Source: Oceanihabitans gracilariae (lineage in GTDB: Bacteria; Bacteroidota; Bacteroidia; Flavobacteriales; Flavobacteriaceae). From it: 64,000 bases of DNA. The stretch covers positions 434,001 through 498,000 of the forward strand of contig NZ_JBHULM010000011.1 of the NCBI RefSeq assembly GCF_042684485.1, read 5' to 3'. Numbering within the stretch: the first letter of the stretch is position 1; every line of letters starts with the position of its first letter. The notes beneath the pieces are model-generated. The model worked only from the letters and a program-made list of their open reading frames with translations, had not been told where the DNA came from and did no database searches. Shown one piece after another: positions 53,858 through 63,508 of this stretch. The translations under genes were made by a program, and so were the position numbers.

Positions 53858-54670
53858 ATGGAATTAGAAAAATGGACAGAAAAAGGCTTTGAATTTATTT
53901 CAACCTATGGTATAAAAGTTATTGGTGCCATTGCCATTTGGATTATTGGTTCTTGGCTAATAAAAAAAATACTTAAGACCGTTACTAAGGTAATGAATAG
54001 TAGAGATTATGAAGAAAGCTTAAAAAAATTCTTATTAAACTTAATTAGTTGGGTTTTAAAAATACTTTTAATCATCTCTATACTAGGTAATTTAGGAGTA
54101 GAAACAACTTCTTTTGCAGCCATTTTAGCAGCAGCTGGTTTAGCTATTGGTATGGCATTACAAGGATCTCTTGGTAATTTTGCTGGTGGTGTTTTACTTA
54201 TGATTTTTAAACCTATAAAAATTGGAGATTTAATTGAAGCACAAGGTGAAATAGGTGTTGTAAAAGAAATTGAAATTTTTACTACTAAACTTACAGGACT
54301 TTCTAATAAAGAAATTATCATACCAAATGGATCTTTATCTAACGGAAACATTGTAAACTATAGTACAGAAGGTACACGTCGTGTAGATTTAACTTTTGGT
54401 GTAGGTTATGATTCTGACATTAAAAAAACCAAAGAAATTTTAATGCAAGTTTTAACTTCTAACCCTAAAGTACTTCAAGATCCTGCTCCAACAGTAAATG
54501 TTTCTGAACTAGCAGATAGTTCTATTAATTTTGCTGTAAGACCTTGGTCTAAAACAGAACATTATTGGGATGTATACTTTGAAACTACAGAAAATGTAAA
54601 AGAAGCATTAGATGCGGCAGGTATAGAAATTCCTTATCCACATCAAGTAGAAATACACAAAGAAGGCTAA
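53858..54670 (+). CDS. small-conductance mechanosensitive channel MscS
   Basis: A 270-residue channel that opens under membrane tension to release solutes in osmotic downshock. Three transmembrane helices occupy about 15-115; the pore helix TM3 is visible as LAAAGLAIGMALQGSLGNFAGG. The cytoplasmic beta and alpha-beta cage domains complete it. Length is close to E. coli MscS. It ends at a bidirectional terminator against tsaB. Confidence 0.96.
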   Translation: MELEKWTEKGFEFISTYGIKVIGAIAIWIIGSWLIKKILKTVTKVMNSRDYEESLKKFLLNLISWVLKILLIISILGNLGVETTSFAAILAAAGLAIGMALQGSLGNFAGGVLLMIFKPIKIGDLIEAQGEIGVVKEIEIFTTKLTGLSNKEIIIPNGSLSNGNIVNYSTEGTRRVDLTFGVGYDSDIKKTKEILMQVLTSNPKVLQDPAPTVNVSELADSSINFAVRPWSKTEHYWDVYFETTENVKEALDAAGIEIPYPHQVEIHKEG

Positions 54671-54688
54671 TTCCTCTTTAGTGTATAT

Positions 54689-54732
54689 AAAAAAAGACCT
54701 TTCTGCTTTTAAAAGTGGAAAGGTCTTTTTTT
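54689..54732. terminator. bidirectional terminator between mscS and tsaB
   Basis: The arms AAAGACCTTTC (54693-54703) and GAAAGGTCTTT (54718-54728) form the outer stem, and the loop includes the palindrome CTTTTAAAAG. A run before, T run after. Confidence 0.88.
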
Positions 54733-55409
54733 TATACTTTAGGTTTGGGTTTTAATGCAACAAAATCTTTTAAATAATAAGGTTCAAAATAAGCCACATC
54801 TTCTAGATCCTTTTTTTGATACTTATTAAAAGCTATTACAGACATTTCATTAGCCGAAGGTAATTTATCTTCTATAAAAACGGCATTTTCATGTGTAATT
54901 AGCGTTTTGGTTTTTTCTACACCATTACCAACAAAATACACTTTTCCTTTTTCTAAATAACTAGCAAAAGATTGCTCGTCTAGAATTTGGGCTTCAATTT
55001 CTCTTACTATATTGTAATTAGCATCAAAAACGGCAGAATACACTTCCATACGTCTTGCATCTAACATTGGTACAATAACCCCTTCTTCTGCTTTCACCTG
55101 TCTTGCAAGTGCTTCTAAAGTAGAAACCGAAATTAAAGGTTTATCTAGTGCAAAACACAAGCCTTTTGCTGCAGAAACACCAATGCGTAAGCCTGTATAA
55201 GAACCTGGTCCTTTACTTACTGCTATGGCATCTAAATCTGTAGGTTGTAAATTATTTTGCTTTAGTAAGGTTTCAATATATACATGTAAACGCTCTGCAT
55301 GTGAATACTGCTTACTGTTATCTTCTTGTAAAGCAAAAGTCTCTCCTTCTTTAGAAAGAGAGACTGAGCAGTTTGTTGTTGCTGTTTCTATGTTTAGTAT
55401 TATAGCCAA
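54732..55409 (-). CDS. tsaB: tRNA threonylcarbamoyladenosine biosynthesis protein TsaB
   Basis: A 225-residue ASKHA-fold protein that pairs with TsaD and TsaE to make t6A at position 37 of ANN-decoding tRNAs. The LNIETATTNCSVSL opening and the KGPGSYTGLRIG motif are diagnostic. The start is a TTG at 55409 (MAIILNIE); no in-frame ATG is available before the conserved region. It is the last gene of the export operon, 9 bp after the adaptor gene. Confidence 0.95.
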   Translation of the reverse strand: MAIILNIETATTNCSVSLSKEGETFALQEDNSKQYSHAERLHVYIETLLKQNNLQPTDLDAIAVSKGPGSYTGLRIGVSAAKGLCFALDKPLISVSTLEALARQVKAEEGVIVPMLDARRMEVYSAVFDANYNIVREIEAQILDEQSFASYLEKGKVYFVGNGVEKTKTLITHENAVFIEDKLPSANEMSVIAFNKYQKKDLEDVAYFEPYYLKDFVALKPKPKV

Positions 55410-55418
55410 AATATAGTA

Positions 55419-56711
55419 TTAATCGTCTTGATTTTTATCTTTTGTTTGTTCTTCCTTTTTAATTTCAACAGCATCGCCATTTTTTAATGACTTGGTAACT
55501 GTATTGTAAGGTCCTGTTATAATTTCATCATTTTCTTGCAAGCCTTCTACTATTTCAATATTAGTATTGTCTTGCACTCCTGTTTTTACAACGCGTAATT
55601 TTGCTTTGTCTCCTTCTTTAATAAAAACGCATTCAAATTTTTCTTCGCTATCGCTTTCAATAGCATCTTTTTTAATTGCTTTTTTTGTTGAAGAAGTGTC
55701 TGTTTTAATTACAATAGCACTTATAGGTACACCAACAACATTTTCACGTTTGTCTGTAATTATATCTACTGTTGCAGTCATTCCTGGTCTAAAAGGCGAG
55801 TAATTTTCACCTTTTCCTTTTAATAAATCTTTATAAGACTCTTCTAGTATTCTAACTTTTACTTTAAAGTTTGTTACTTGGTCTGAAGTTAAAACTCCAT
55901 CAGCAGAGTTTGCAATTTCAGTAACTAAACCTTTAAACTGTTTTTTTAAATAGGCATCTACTTCTACAATGGTAGAGTCACCAATATTAACTTTTACAAT
56001 ATCGTTTTCATTTACATCTACCTCAACTTCCATGTTGGTTAAGTTAGCAACACGCATAATTTCGGTTCCAGCCATTTGTTGTGTACCAACCACACGTTCA
56101 CCTAACTCTACATCTAATTTAGAAATAGTACCAGACATTGGTGCATAAATATTGGTTCTGTTTAAATTGTCTTTAGCTTCATTTACTGTAGCAGCAGAAC
56201 TTTGCACATTAAAATAAGCAGACTGTCTGTTTGCTTGCGCGATTTCATAAGAAGAGATTACTTTGTCCCAATCTGCTTTAGAGATGATTCCTTTTTCATA
56301 TAGCTGTTGGTTTCTATCGTAATTAGCTTTAGCTTCTTTAAGAGATGCTTCGGCTTGATTTAAACCAGCACGAACGTTTTGTAAAGCGGCTTGTGTACGA
56401 CTTAAGCTAGACTGATAAATATCTGGATTTACACGAACTAATAAATCTCCTTTTTTTACTTGTTCACCTTCTACAATAGGAAGTTCAATAATTTCACCAG
56501 AAACTTCACTAGAAAGCTTTACCTCTATTTCTGGTTGAATTTTTCCAGTAGCAGAAACGGTTTCAATAATATCAATTTTAGCAATTTTCTTGGTTTCTAC
56601 TTCTTTAAAATTACCTTGTTTACCAAACCATCCTGCTTTTTTTCCTCCAATTAAAAGGGCTAGCAATACAACTACTGCAATTACAATTATGGTTACTGTT
56701 TTTTTACTCAT
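55419..56711 (-). CDS. HlyD/MacA-like periplasmic adaptor (second adaptor of the cluster)
   Basis: A 430-residue membrane fusion protein: N-terminal anchor (about 5-25), barrel-sandwich lipoyl half-motif (GEIIELPIVEGEQVKKGDLL region), an alpha-hairpin (about 105-180), beta-barrel and a membrane-proximal domain. The tail is Lys/Glu/Asp-rich. It links an inner-membrane transporter to a TolC-like duct. It follows the TolC gene by 5 bp; the cluster also has another adaptor (58095-59258). Confidence 0.93.
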   Translation of the reverse strand: MSKKTVTIIVIAVVVLLALLIGGKKAGWFGKQGNFKEVETKKIAKIDIIETVSATGKIQPEIEVKLSSEVSGEIIELPIVEGEQVKKGDLLVRVNPDIYQSSLSRTQAALQNVRAGLNQAEASLKEAKANYDRNQQLYEKGIISKADWDKVISSYEIAQANRQSAYFNVQSSAATVNEAKDNLNRTNIYAPMSGTISKLDVELGERVVGTQQMAGTEIMRVANLTNMEVEVDVNENDIVKVNIGDSTIVEVDAYLKKQFKGLVTEIANSADGVLTSDQVTNFKVKVRILEESYKDLLKGKGENYSPFRPGMTATVDIITDKRENVVGVPISAIVIKTDTSSTKKAIKKDAIESDSEEKFECVFIKEGDKAKLRVVKTGVQDNTNIEIVEGLQENDEIITGPYNTVTKSLKNGDAVEIKKEEQTKDKNQDD

Positions 56712-56716
56712 GGTTG

Positions 56717-58045
56717 TTAGTTTAATGCTGTAATAGGAATTCCGAAATAGAATTCTAATACTTTCAGTTTAAATATATAATCATATTTTGTTCTTACTAC
56801 TTCACTTTGCGCGTTTTCTAATCTATTTTTTGATTGATTAAAATCAAAAGCATTTAACATACCAACATTATATCTTTCTTGCGAATAATCAAAAGCGAGA
56901 CTTCTTGCTTCTTCTGTTTTTAATGCAGCTTCATACGCTTTTAAAGCGCCTTTAGCATCATTATAAGCTTGATACACATTGGTTTCTAAATCCAGATTAG
57001 CTTGTTCTAATTGATATTGTGTGCTTAACACATTTATTTCATTACGTTTAACATTATTTCTTACAGAAAATCCGTTAAAAATAGGAATGCTTAAACTTAG
57101 TGAAAATCCATGACTTTTATTGTCTGAAACTTGGTCTGTAAATTCAGGAGTATCAAACAATTGAGATTTAAAATAATTAGTACCAAAACTATAAGCACCA
57201 CTTAAAGTTGGCTGTAAAGCTCCTTTAGCTATTTTAAGGTTGTATGCTGCAATTTCACTATTGTTTTCTGCAATCTTAATATCATATCTAGCTTCTTTAG
57301 CTTTTGTAATAATAGCTTGCGGAGACTCGTTTAAAATAGAAGTTGGTGGTACTTGATAATCATTATCTACAATATCAAAAGTTTCATAATCTTCTAATAA
57401 AAGCAATTGTGCTAAGCTTATTTTAGATAAAGTAATAGCATTTTCAGCATTTACTACTTGTTGTTCTTGGGTTGCAATGGTTGCTTGAATTTCTAACAAA
57501 TCACCTCTTGGTAAAGCTCCTGCTTCTACTAAATCATTAGTACGTTGTAATTCTTCTTGTGTAATTACTTGTTGCGCTTGCAATACTTTTAATTGTTCTT
57601 TATTAAATAATATTTGAAGAAAAGCATTTGCTATGTTTAGAGACATGTTGTCTTTTATATTATCTAATTGGTACTGGCTAGCTAATATTTCAAGATTAGA
57701 ACGACGTAATTGGTTTACATTTCTTAAACCATTATAAATAGTTAAACCAGAACTTACACCACCACTAAGGTTTCTTGTTGTAGAATTTACAGCATCAAAA
57801 GTTACTGGATCTTGGTTTAAACCTATATTCCAAGAATGGGTTGCACTAGCATTAAGACTAGGTAAAAAGTTACCAAAAGCATCTTTTTTATTAATCTCTG
57901 CGTTTTGTAAATCTAGTTCGCTTTGTTTTACAGATATATTATTATCTAATGCATATTCAACACACTCTTGAAGCGTCCATTTTTTATCTTGGGCTTGAGT
58001 AGTAATGCTCATAAAAGCAAGCAGTATAAAAATAAGTTTTTTCAT
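56717..58045 (-). CDS. TolC-family outer membrane efflux protein
   Basis: A 442-residue protein with a signal peptide (1-18, ending TTQAQ) and two outer membrane efflux domains with the ECVEYALDNNISVKQSELDL opening and a second repeat from about 240. It forms a trimeric channel through the outer membrane. It sits between the two adaptor genes and is transcribed with them and the ABC genes. Confidence 0.95.
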   Translation of the reverse strand: MKKLIFILLAFMSITTQAQDKKWTLQECVEYALDNNISVKQSELDLQNAEINKKDAFGNFLPSLNASATHSWNIGLNQDPVTFDAVNSTTRNLSGGVSSGLTIYNGLRNVNQLRRSNLEILASQYQLDNIKDNMSLNIANAFLQILFNKEQLKVLQAQQVITQEELQRTNDLVEAGALPRGDLLEIQATIATQEQQVVNAENAITLSKISLAQLLLLEDYETFDIVDNDYQVPPTSILNESPQAIITKAKEARYDIKIAENNSEIAAYNLKIAKGALQPTLSGAYSFGTNYFKSQLFDTPEFTDQVSDNKSHGFSLSLSIPIFNGFSVRNNVKRNEINVLSTQYQLEQANLDLETNVYQAYNDAKGALKAYEAALKTEEARSLAFDYSQERYNVGMLNAFDFNQSKNRLENAQSEVVRTKYDYIFKLKVLEFYFGIPITALN

Positions 58046-58094
58046 AATAAATGATAAGTCTTTATAAGTGTAAATGTGTTACAAATATTTTTTA

Positions 58095-59258
58095 TTAATT
58101 CTCTTGTGCGTATTTAGGAACACCTTGTACTTGGTTCCAAACCTTTATTTTATCTTCTTTAGTAATACCGCTTTTTACTTCTACAAAAATACCATCACTA
58201 ATACCAAGCTCTACATCTTTTTTCTCAAATTCTTGATCTCCTTTTTGTATTTCTACAAAAGGCTTTTTGGTTTCAGAATCATATTGTACTAGCGCTTCTT
58301 TAATAGCTAAAACTTTTTCTACTTTATCTAAAATAATAGAAGCGTTTGCACTTAAACCAGCTCTAATAAAAGTAGAATCTATTTTTTGAAGGGTTCCTTT
58401 AATTTCAAATTGAATAGCACCATTTTCGGCAACACCTTTAGGAGCAATATAATCTAAAACAGCATCAAATTTCTTGTCTTCAATAGCACCAACAGTGATT
58501 TCAAGAGGTAAACCTTCTTTTATTTTACCTACTTCGCTTTCATCAATTTTACCTTCAAAAATCATTTTTTTAACATCTGCTAAAGATACAATAGAAGTAC
58601 CTTCATTAAAGTTATTAGCTTCAATAACTTGATTTCCTTCTTTTACAGGAACATCTAAAACCATTCCTGAAACAGTTGCTCTTACTTGTGTTTGTGCAAT
58701 ATTACCTAAACCACTTGTGGTTCCTGTTTTAACAATATCATAATTCTGTTTTGCTGTATTTACATTTATTTTAGCTTGCTCTACACTTTGTTTCGCTTGT
58801 AAATAACTGTTTTCAATTGCTTCAAAATCATTTGCTGAAATAACACCTTTATCAAATAATGCTTTTTGACGATCATAACTTGTTTGTTGTGTTTGAAGGT
58901 TAATATTTGCCGTTTGCAAAGCCGTTTGATTAATAGCAATAGTACCTTTTGCATTTGTTAAAGAAGACACATTAGGAATTACTCTAATTTGAGCTATTAA
59001 GTCTCCTGCTTTTACATACTCTCCTGCTTCCACAAAAATTTCTTCTACCACACCAGAAATATTAGACTTAATTAAAACCTCATCTTTTGGCAAAATACTT
59101 CCTGTAGCAACCGTTTTTACGGTTATGGTTTCTTCACTAGCAGTTTCTGTAGTATAGGTTACTGGATCTTGTTGGTTTTTTTGCCATAGGTAATATAGCG
59201 CTGCACCAAATACAAGAACGATTAGTGTTAATACTATTATGGTTTTGGTTCTTTTCAT
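58095..59258 (-). CDS. HlyD/MacA-like periplasmic adaptor (first adaptor of the cluster)
   Basis: A 387-residue membrane fusion protein: anchor helix (about 7-26), lipoyl half (SGVVEEIFVEAGEYVKAGDL), a coiled-coil hairpin (about 105-175), barrel, and C-terminal domain. It is placed directly after the two ABC permease genes and before the TolC gene, the usual MacA position. It is only distantly similar to the second adaptor in the same cluster. Confidence 0.93.
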   Translation of the reverse strand: MKRTKTIIVLTLIVLVFGAALYYLWQKNQQDPVTYTTETASEETITVKTVATGSILPKDEVLIKSNISGVVEEIFVEAGEYVKAGDLIAQIRVIPNVSSLTNAKGTIAINQTALQTANINLQTQQTSYDRQKALFDKGVISANDFEAIENSYLQAKQSVEQAKINVNTAKQNYDIVKTGTTSGLGNIAQTQVRATVSGMVLDVPVKEGNQVIEANNFNEGTSIVSLADVKKMIFEGKIDESEVGKIKEGLPLEITVGAIEDKKFDAVLDYIAPKGVAENGAIQFEIKGTLQKIDSTFIRAGLSANASIILDKVEKVLAIKEALVQYDSETKKPFVEIQKGDQEFEKKDVELGISDGIFVEVKSGITKEDKIKVWNQVQGVPKYAQEN

Positions 59259-59306
59259 GTGATTATAATTTTCTAATTGACTTTTAATTGATTTGTTTTT
59301 TAATTT

Positions 59307-60563
59307 TTATTCTGTACGTAAAGCATCTACAGGCTTCATTTTAATAGCACTATTTGCTGGAATTAGACCTGCTAACAAACCAGAAACAATTAATATGAAT
59401 AATGCCGTAAAAATAACAGACATGCCTACACTTGGATTGGCAAAATTCTTTACAGGACCCATTTGATCTAATATGTAATTGAGCACAAAAATGACGAAAG
59501 CTGCAAATGAAATACCTACCATTCCTGAAATGATGGTTAATAATAAACTTTCTTGTAATACTTGTGATTTTATAGACCAAGGCGAAGCACCTAAAGCGCG
59601 TCTTACACCAATTTCTCTAGTACGTTCTTTTACCACAATAAGCATAATATTACTAATACCTATAATACCAGACATAAGTACTAAGGCGCCTACAAAGTAA
59701 CCTACAACAGAAAGAATAGAAAACAAACCGTTTACACGACCAAAAGCTTCTGATAAATCAAAATTACCAATAGCACGTTCATCATCAGGATGTATTTTAT
59801 GGCTCGCTTTCATTAGTTCTAATATCTTTGGTTTAACAGAAGTAACAGAAATTCCGTCTTTAGCAGTAATTGCCATCCAACCAACACTATCTCCTCTATT
59901 AAACGCTTGTCCGAAAGTAGTAAAAGGTATAAAAATGGTATTAGCATCTTCCTCTTGATCACCACTATTAGAAGCTTTAAAAGTACCTATCACCAAAAAG
60001 TTTACTCCGTTTACTTTAACATAAGAACCTAAAGGATCTTCGTCTTGGTCATACATCGCTTTAATTACGTCTTCACCAATAACACATACTTTACGTTTAG
60101 AATCAATATCTGAATAACTAATAAAGCGACCTTGAAGAATATCCATAGGTTGTTGGTTTATAAACTCTGGATAGTCACCATAAATAGAAAAAGCTCCTGT
60201 TTTTGTACCTCTAACCACATTATTTGCACCATTAAAACCACCTAATTGGTGTCTAGGTGAAACATATTTTAATGCAGGAATTTCACGTTTAAGCGTTTCT
60301 ACATCTTCTAATTTAAAATTAAAGTATCTTCCTTTTGGTAAGCCTTTGTATGCTTTTGTGGTTCCTTGTGTCCACATAAACATAGAGTTTGTGGCAAAGT
60401 TTCCAAAGTCTGCAGTTACACCATTTTTTAATCCATTAGTTAATGCCAGAAGAAGTACTAAAATGGTAATTCCCCAAAACACACCAAAAGCAGTTAAAAA
60501 GGTTCTAAACTTATTAGCTGTAAGTGCTTGTAATATTTCGTCCCAACGGTCTCTACTAAACAT
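59307..60563 (-). CDS. MacB-like ABC transporter permease (second)
   Basis: A 418-residue inner-membrane protein with four helices: one near 20-45, a periplasmic MacB_PCD domain (about 48-245) and three helices in the FtsX domain toward the C-terminus. The typical IVVKERTREIGVRRALGASP stretch after the second helix is visible. It lies 1 bp from the first permease gene; the two probably pair as a heterodimer around a shared ATPase. The cargo is unknown. Confidence 0.93.
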   Translation of the reverse strand: MFSRDRWDEILQALTANKFRTFLTAFGVFWGITILVLLLALTNGLKNGVTADFGNFATNSMFMWTQGTTKAYKGLPKGRYFNFKLEDVETLKREIPALKYVSPRHQLGGFNGANNVVRGTKTGAFSIYGDYPEFINQQPMDILQGRFISYSDIDSKRKVCVIGEDVIKAMYDQDEDPLGSYVKVNGVNFLVIGTFKASNSGDQEEDANTIFIPFTTFGQAFNRGDSVGWMAITAKDGISVTSVKPKILELMKASHKIHPDDERAIGNFDLSEAFGRVNGLFSILSVVGYFVGALVLMSGIIGISNIMLIVVKERTREIGVRRALGASPWSIKSQVLQESLLLTIISGMVGISFAAFVIFVLNYILDQMGPVKNFANPSVGMSVIFTALFILIVSGLLAGLIPANSAIKMKPVDALRTE

Positions 60564-60564
60564 A

Positions 60565-61809
60565 TTATTCGTCTCTTAATGCTACAATTGGTTTAATTTT
60601 AGCTGCTCTGTATGCTGGAATAAATCCTGCTAAAGCACCTGCAAATACTAAAATAAAAACAGTGGTTATGGCTATATTAAAATCTACTTGCGGATATTGT
60701 ATAAACTCGCTATCTATTAAAGGACCAACAATTTCTAACAAACCTAAACCTAAGATAAGTCCGAATAATCCTGAAAACATAGTTACGAAAACAGACTCTT
60801 GTAAAATCATACCTACAATAGACCAAGGCTGTGCACCTAAAGCTTTGCGTATACCAATTTCTTTGGTACGTTCTTTTACAATAATTAGCATGATATTACC
60901 AACGCCAACAACTCCTGCTATAATAGTACCAATACCAACAAACCAAAAAACAGCTGCAATAGTACCTATTAAAGAATATATATCTTCTGCTCTTTCTAGT
61001 GTGTTATACACTCTTATTGCATTAGTATCATCTGGAGCAATGGTTTGCCTTAATTTAAGATCACTTTCAATAGCAGCAGAAATGGCTTGAGATTCTGCTA
61101 CAGCTTCTTCAAAATTATCTGACATTTTTAAGGTAAACATCATGTTTCTAATATTATCTGCGCCATTAAAAGCAAGTTGTGCAGTTGGTAATGGTAAAAA
61201 CACTTTGCTTTCGTCTCTTTCTCCTCCTGGATCATAAAAAACGCCTACCACTTTAAAGCTAATACCATAAAGTGAAATGTTTTTATCTAAAGGATCTTCG
61301 TCTTTAAATAAATCTTTTGCTACTTTATTACCAATTACAGCTACTTTTTTTAGGTTATCAATATCAGATATATTAATAAATCGGCCTTTGCTTATATCTG
61401 CATTTTCAATAAATTGATTTCCTGGTAAAATACCTTGAATTCTATAATTTCCAGATTCGTTTTTGTAGTTTACTAATCCTCCCCAAATGGTATAGAATGC
61501 AGATTCATTTTCAATATTTTCTGCATATTTATTAGAAATAGCATCAAAATCGTTGTTTTTTAATTGAATAGGTCTACCTGGATTTAATCCTTTGTACTCT
61601 TTGGTAGTGGTTCCTGCCCAAACACTCACTAAATTAGTTGCATCTCTTTCAAATTGCGACTTTACTCCATTTTGAATTCCTGTACTAAAGCCCAAAAGTA
61701 TAATTAATATAAAAATACCTGAAGCCACAGAGAGTCCTGTTAAAAAAGTACGAAGCTTATTTTTGCTTAAGGTTTCAAATATTTCTTGCCAACGCTCTAA
61801 ATCAAACAT
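60565..61809 (-). CDS. MacB-like ABC transporter permease (first)
   Basis: A 414-residue permease of the same type as its neighbour, with one N-terminal helix (about 20-42), a MacB_PCD periplasmic domain, and a C-terminal FtsX domain bearing IVKERTKEIGIRKALGAQP. Its start overlaps the ATPase stop by 8 bp, showing translational coupling. Two different permeases with one ATPase suggests an asymmetric transporter. Confidence 0.93.
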   Translation of the reverse strand: MFDLERWQEIFETLSKNKLRTFLTGLSVASGIFILIILLGFSTGIQNGVKSQFERDATNLVSVWAGTTTKEYKGLNPGRPIQLKNNDFDAISNKYAENIENESAFYTIWGGLVNYKNESGNYRIQGILPGNQFIENADISKGRFINISDIDNLKKVAVIGNKVAKDLFKDEDPLDKNISLYGISFKVVGVFYDPGGERDESKVFLPLPTAQLAFNGADNIRNMMFTLKMSDNFEEAVAESQAISAAIESDLKLRQTIAPDDTNAIRVYNTLERAEDIYSLIGTIAAVFWFVGIGTIIAGVVGVGNIMLIIVKERTKEIGIRKALGAQPWSIVGMILQESVFVTMFSGLFGLILGLGLLEIVGPLIDSEFIQYPQVDFNIAITTVFILVFAGALAGFIPAYRAAKIKPIVALRDE

Positions 61810-62503
61810 GTGCTAAAGCTCTTATTTGTTCTACCTTACTATCATCTATAATTAAACCATCTTTAAGGTTTACTATACGTTTGGTCATTTGTGCAATGTC
61901 TGGCTCATGTGTAACTAAAAGTATGGTTTTACCTTCGTCATTAATACCTTGAATAAGATCCATTACTTCATAAGATGTTTTGGTATCTAAGGCACCTGTT
62001 GGCTCATCTGCCAATAATACTTTAGGATCACTTGCTAATGCTCTTGCTATAGCTACACGCTGTTTTTGACCACCTGAAAGCTCGTTAGGTAAATGGTGAG
62101 ACCATTCTGCCAAACCTACTTTTTCTAGATAATGCATGGCTTTATCTGCACGTTCTTTTCGTTTTACACCTTGATAATATAAAGGCAAGGCCACATTATC
62201 TAATGCAGATTTATAATTGATTAAGTTAAAGGATTGAAAGATGAATCCTAAAAACTTATTTCTGTAGTTAGCTGCTATTTTTTCGTTTAGATTTTTAATA
62301 GGTACATTATCTAATGTATAAGAACCTTCATCTGCTTCGTCTAACATACCTAGTATATTTAGCAAAGTAGATTTACCTGATCCTGAAGAACCCATTATAG
62401 AAACTAATTCGCCTTCTTTCACATTAAAGTTAATTCCTTTTAACACGTGAAGGGAATTGCTTCCCATATGGTATGATTTATGTAAGTCTTTGATTTCTAT
62501 CAT
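61802..62503 (-). CDS. ABC transporter ATP-binding protein (MacB/LolD-like)
   Basis: A 233-residue ATPase: Walker A GSSGSGKSTLL, Q loop, signature LSGGQKQRVAIARAL, Walker B LLADEPTGAL, and H loop in LLVTHEPDIA are all present. It powers the two permeases downstream, with which it overlaps. It is first in the transport operon, 125 bp after the small membrane protein gene. Confidence 0.96.
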   Translation of the reverse strand: MIEIKDLHKSYHMGSNSLHVLKGINFNVKEGELVSIMGSSGSGKSTLLNILGMLDEADEGSYTLDNVPIKNLNEKIAANYRNKFLGFIFQSFNLINYKSALDNVALPLYYQGVKRKERADKAMHYLEKVGLAEWSHHLPNELSGGQKQRVAIARALASDPKVLLADEPTGALDTKTSYEVMDLIQGINDEGKTILLVTHEPDIAQMTKRIVNLKDGLIIDDSKVEQIRALAHV

Positions 62504-62628
62504 ATTGAAAAATTAGCAATTACAATATTACTTAAACATTGAAATAATTTATGCCAAAGAACTGTTAAGAAACATTAGCACTCTAGAAGTAAGACTCTTA
62601 AAACGAAGAAATGTTACAGTAAAATAAA

Positions 62629-62850
62629 TTATTCTGCTTTAGACTTTGAAAATCTTTTGTAGATAAAATAAGCAATTCCTGCTACCAATATGTATGGAAT
62701 AGCCATAAGATACACAATACCATTATTAACGCCTTCTGCTGTAGATTGCCCATCTTCACTTTCAAGCACTGCTCTACACATGGCGCATTGCGCATTTGTT
62801 TGTAAAAAGATAAACAAAGAGAAAATGAAAAAAAGAATTTTTTGTTTCAT
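62629..62850 (-). CDS. small exported membrane protein with CxxC motif
   Basis: A 73-residue protein I cannot name. The signal peptide (1-20, ending QTNAQ) is followed at once by CAMC, then a hydrophilic segment, and one membrane helix (about 44-65) with a basic tail (KRFSKSKAE). The CxxC pair is thus placed at the outer face of the membrane. It follows DUF420 and SCO genes on the same strand; a copper or thiol role in cytochrome oxidase assembly is an inference from position. Confidence 0.75.
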   Translation of the reverse strand: MKQKILFFIFSLFIFLQTNAQCAMCRAVLESEDGQSTAEGVNNGIVYLMAIPYILVAGIAYFIYKRFSKSKAE

Positions 62851-62892
62851 ACTAGATGGTATTACAATATTAAACTATGCTTAGAATAACAT

Positions 62893-63432
62893 TTAATTTA
62901 TATAATATGGTGAAATCATAAGATAAACAATAACACCTGTAACTGCAACATATAACCATAAAGGAAAGGTAATACGTGCTATTTTTTTATGTCTCTCAAA
63001 GTTTTTAGTTATTGCTCTTACATAGGTAATCAATACAAATGGTATGATTACAATAGAAAGTAAAATATGTGTAATAAGAATAAAATAATACACGTATTTA
63101 ATAACTCCTTCTCCGCCAAATTTGGTAGAATCACTTGTCATGTGGTACGCTACATAAAGAACTAAAAACACAGCGGAACACATTACAGCAGTAGTCATCA
63201 AGTTTTCATGAAGTACAATATTTTTTTTACGAATTGCAAAAAAAGCTATTACTAAAATAATTGCAGTAAAGCCGTTTATGGTAGCGTAAATTGGAGGTAA
63301 AAAAGATAGAGGTTCTACATTTGGTATTCTAACTCCAAATAAAATAGCTACAGCAATTGGCACAACAATAGATAAAGTAATTATCCATTTATTGTATTTT
63401 TGCTCTTCTTGTATGTTTTGATCTTTATTCAT
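62893..63432 (-). CDS. DUF420 family membrane protein
   Basis: A 179-residue integral membrane protein with five hydrophobic helices. The family's FLPPIYATINGFTAI stretch, LHENLM turn, and HILLSIVIIPF helix are visible. DUF420/YozB proteins usually accompany haem-copper oxidase genes and may assist their assembly. It lies 76 bp after the SCO gene on the same strand. Confidence 0.9.
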   Translation of the reverse strand: MNKDQNIQEEQKYNKWIITLSIVVPIAVAILFGVRIPNVEPLSFLPPIYATINGFTAIILVIAFFAIRKKNIVLHENLMTTAVMCSAVFLVLYVAYHMTSDSTKFGGEGVIKYVYYFILITHILLSIVIIPFVLITYVRAITKNFERHKKIARITFPLWLYVAVTGVIVYLMISPYYIN

Positions 63433-63508
63433 AATTTTTACCCTTCTATCTTAGTTATTACAAAGAAATACTATCCCCTTACTTAAATTAAGAAGGTGTA
63501 TTATAATA

